64,000 bases of DNA from Xestospongia muta (Eukaryota; Porifera; Demospongiae; Haplosclerida; Petrosiidae). Positions 61,907 to 64,000 of this stretch are shown here, in pieces; the stretch's first letter is position 1, and each line of letters starts with the position of its first letter. The stretch is taken from assembly GCA_963693285.1 (NCBI GenBank), contig OY848917.1, positions 18,581,745 to 18,645,744 on the forward strand, read 5' to 3'. Below the pieces are notes generated by a model. It was not told where the DNA came from. It saw only the letters and a program-made list of their open reading frames with translations, and did no database searches. Position numbers and translations under genes: made by a program.

Positions 61907-64000
61907 TTATAGTTGTGGTTGTGTGCAATAGAGATGTAACCATACTGTGCATCTGTCACATTGTATCCATTTAATAGCATCAACTGTAGTTGTGTCATCT
62001 TTCAAACAGCCACTGCAGAATTTTACGTCAGCACCCTCAAGGTCTTTTTCAATTTTATTTATTTCTTTAACAGTGGGTCTTGACAGAGTTGGAGTAGAAC
62101 TGTACCTTTTCTTTTTTGTAGGAAAAAAATTTTGATGTTCACAGTTTGGATTTGGTGACACCTTTTGCTTGACAAGTAGCTTTTTTAGTGCTTTGTTTGT
62201 TTATAGCAGTTATTACAGAGATAACAGACTGAACATGTCTGTTAGCAGTCTGAATAGCATCGGTATTTTGACAGTAACTAGTGCTTCAAGTTTTTGAAGT
62301 TTCTTTAATAAGGTTGTTTTAGTTTGTGTCAAAGATGTGTCAGGTTTTTGTCAGATAACAGGCTGGTAAAGTAAGAGTAAGTATCAGCTAACAGAGTAGG
62401 ATCTTCTGAAATACTGTCTGTGTCCTTTTGCATATAATTCATATGTACAAGGTGAACATGTTTACATACTGTTGCGTGTAAGATAGAATCTAAGCAAGTA
62501 CAAGTGTAGTTATGGGGACAAATTTGACAGTCTGTACATCAAAGCCTACATCCACAGTTTTCTTGAGCTTTCTCGACCACATAATTTGTATCAGGAGATG
62601 ATTGTGATTGTACTTTCCATTTTGTATTTTCAATTTGTGTAGCAAAAGACAATTTTAACAATAGAGCTTTCTTGTAGCGTTTGTTTACCTCACATATTCT
62701 ATGTGAATTTTTTCCCATTTCTAACTTACGAAAACGTTCAAATGCTTTATCTTGGCTACTCTCATTAATGTAATAAGTAAACTGTCAATTCTTCTATTTT
62801 GTTTGTGGTTTAAGTACAATATTTTTAGGAGTCTATGAAATGATTCAAGGTACATGTTAGTGTTGATTGTTTGTTTGTTTAACACGCTGCCCATTGTGGT
62901 AACTGTGAGCAATAATTTGTAGTAAAGTAGGCAAAAAAACAAGCATGTTCTGTTTGTAGGTGTGTGAGAAAAGATTGCAATGTAACTCTAAATTTAGCTT
63001 CATCTCTTTCGTTAAGTAAAATGCTTAGTTGATGGTATATTTTATATGATCTTTGTCTCTCACAGTTTCTACTAATGCTTTTCTCCATGTTCTGTCTATG
63101 AGCCAAGCACAAAGGATTTTCTTAGTATCTCCTTCACTAAACACTGCTTTCCATGCATTGAAGTAATTGTCAGCATCATCTGACATGAACCATGATTGGA
63201 GTAATAACACCACTACTACCTTTAATGGCTTCAAAGAAAGGTAACAATGATATTGTGTCTTCTCTGTTAGAAAGCATCCAAGCTACTGGTATACCTTCCC
63301 CATATTCATCAATCACAACTAGAGTTATTAGATTAAAATGATATATGTTGGTGCCGTGTGTGGTATCTATGTATACTGTGTCATACTCAAAAGCCTTTAG
63401 CATATCCCTCTGAAATTCTGTTTGAATGCATAACAGAAAATTATCATCTGCCAAATTATCTAAATTATCTGGTTGTGGTCTCCCTTGCTCTTTATAAATT
63501 ATAATGGGGTTATAAGGAAGTGCTTGCATATCTAATATCCAGGCGTTGACACTAATTAAGTTGTTGGCATGACGATTAATACCCTCTATGTTATATTGAG
63601 TTTTTATGTTGTGGATGTCTTGTCTGTTAATTAAGTGTTCTCGATTGATGTTGTTACAAACTGACTCGCAAATACTATCTAAAATATGCTCCATACTCAC
63701 TCCCTCTTTAAGCTTCTTAGCAATATCCTGTCGAATTGTCAAAAGTATTCGTAGATAAGCTAACTGTGTTGTGTGATTATAGTGTGTAGGGCAATAGGAA
63801 GTTAGGGACAATAAATTTTTAGTGTTTTGATGTCCTGCACTGCTTTGATATAAGCAGAGTACTGTGATCCTACATTTGCTGTTCCTTGTGTTTTTAATTG
63901 ATGTTTTCCAGCTCCCTCAGATTTGTATGTGCCTGCCCTGTTACAATAATAGTAAAACACCTTCATTCCATTGGAGGAGACCTGTGGTGCACACTTAAGA
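61907..64000 (-). pseudogene. Mutator-like (MULE) transposase with SWIM and PHD segments, frameshifted; runs off the window
   Basis: Read on the minus strand: a FLYWCH/FAR1-like N-terminal segment (FYYYCNRAGTYKSE) at about 63950; the MULE core (DTVYIDTTHGTNIYHFNLIT then VIDEYGEGIPVAWMLSNRED) at 63200-63430; and SWFMSDDADNYFNAWKAVF with LCAWLIDRTWRKAL. Next come INTNMYLESFHRLLK, a SWIM-type zinc segment (TCTCLDSILHATVCKHVHLV) near 62470, and a PHD finger (CSGCLKDD...WIQCDRCTVWLHLYC) at the C-terminus. Single-base frameshifts occur near 63190, 63055 and 62885, and an in-frame TGA falls in the SWIM region near 62537. The domain order is nearly complete, so it decayed recently or was inactivated by a few indels. 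Confidence 0.85.

Overview
The window is animal nuclear DNA: AT-rich, with short GT-AG introns, many microsatellites and minisatellites, and orthologues of conserved metazoan genes (APH-1, JMJD6, an insulin-degrading-enzyme-type M16 protease). Compact genes, a multi-SRCR receptor, a GIMAP/AIG1-type GTPase and a dense mix of hAT, Tigger, Mutator-like and reverse-transcriptase remnants fit a sponge (demosponge) best. That assignment is inference; no marker gene fixes the species. Exon structures below were read by hand from splice sites, reading-frame continuity and family similarity.

Layout. 108-1950 (-): the N-terminal four exons of APH-1, with a small inverted-repeat element in one intron. 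2244-3608 (+): an unrecognised three-exon gene, head-to-head with APH-1. 4044-5147 (+): an intronless AIG1/GIMAP-like GTPase. 6113-37813 (-): a nine-exon JMJD6 orthologue whose intron 5 (7672-32785, about 25 kb) is a transposon graveyard, although its other introns are 0.3-2.7 kb. 38026-38605 (-): a small proline/glutamine-rich protein with a cysteine-rich CYSTM-like tail. 39008-48229 (+): a 13-exon, membrane-anchored insulin-degrading-enzyme-like M16 metallopeptidase. 48552-55050 (-): a 13-exon type I receptor with five SRCR domains, convergent with the protease. 55051-60564: intergenic repeats. 60565-61341 (+): an intronless single-pass coiled-coil protein of unknown family. 61907-64000 (-): a decayed Mutator-like (MULE) transposase with SWIM and PHD segments that runs off the window.

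Inside the 25-kb intron are: hAT fragments (8.6, 13.0-13.8, 28.1 and 31.3 kb); a 516-bp BED-finger hAT derivative with terminal inverted repeats and a perfect 8-bp target duplication; two equal-length 487-bp non-autonomous elements; a Harbinger-like remnant; a Tigger/pogo copy split by a hAT; a DDE-type transposase pseudogene; and a 4.5-kb tandem duplication carrying broken reverse transcriptase. At 16.3-18.1 kb sits a visibly more GC-rich island of coding-like sequence. It has no obvious cellular counterpart: one ORF ends in a TBP-like pattern and another looks like a divergent histone-fold (possibly doublet) protein. This may be a fragment of an endogenous large-DNA-virus-like element. It is the most unusual part of the window and the least certain.

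There is no operon-like functional unit. The host genes act separately: gamma-secretase, nuclear 2OG oxygenase, cell-surface protease, scavenger-type receptor and GTPase. Two short head-to-head intergenic regions (1951-2243 and 38606-39007) are probably bidirectional promoters.
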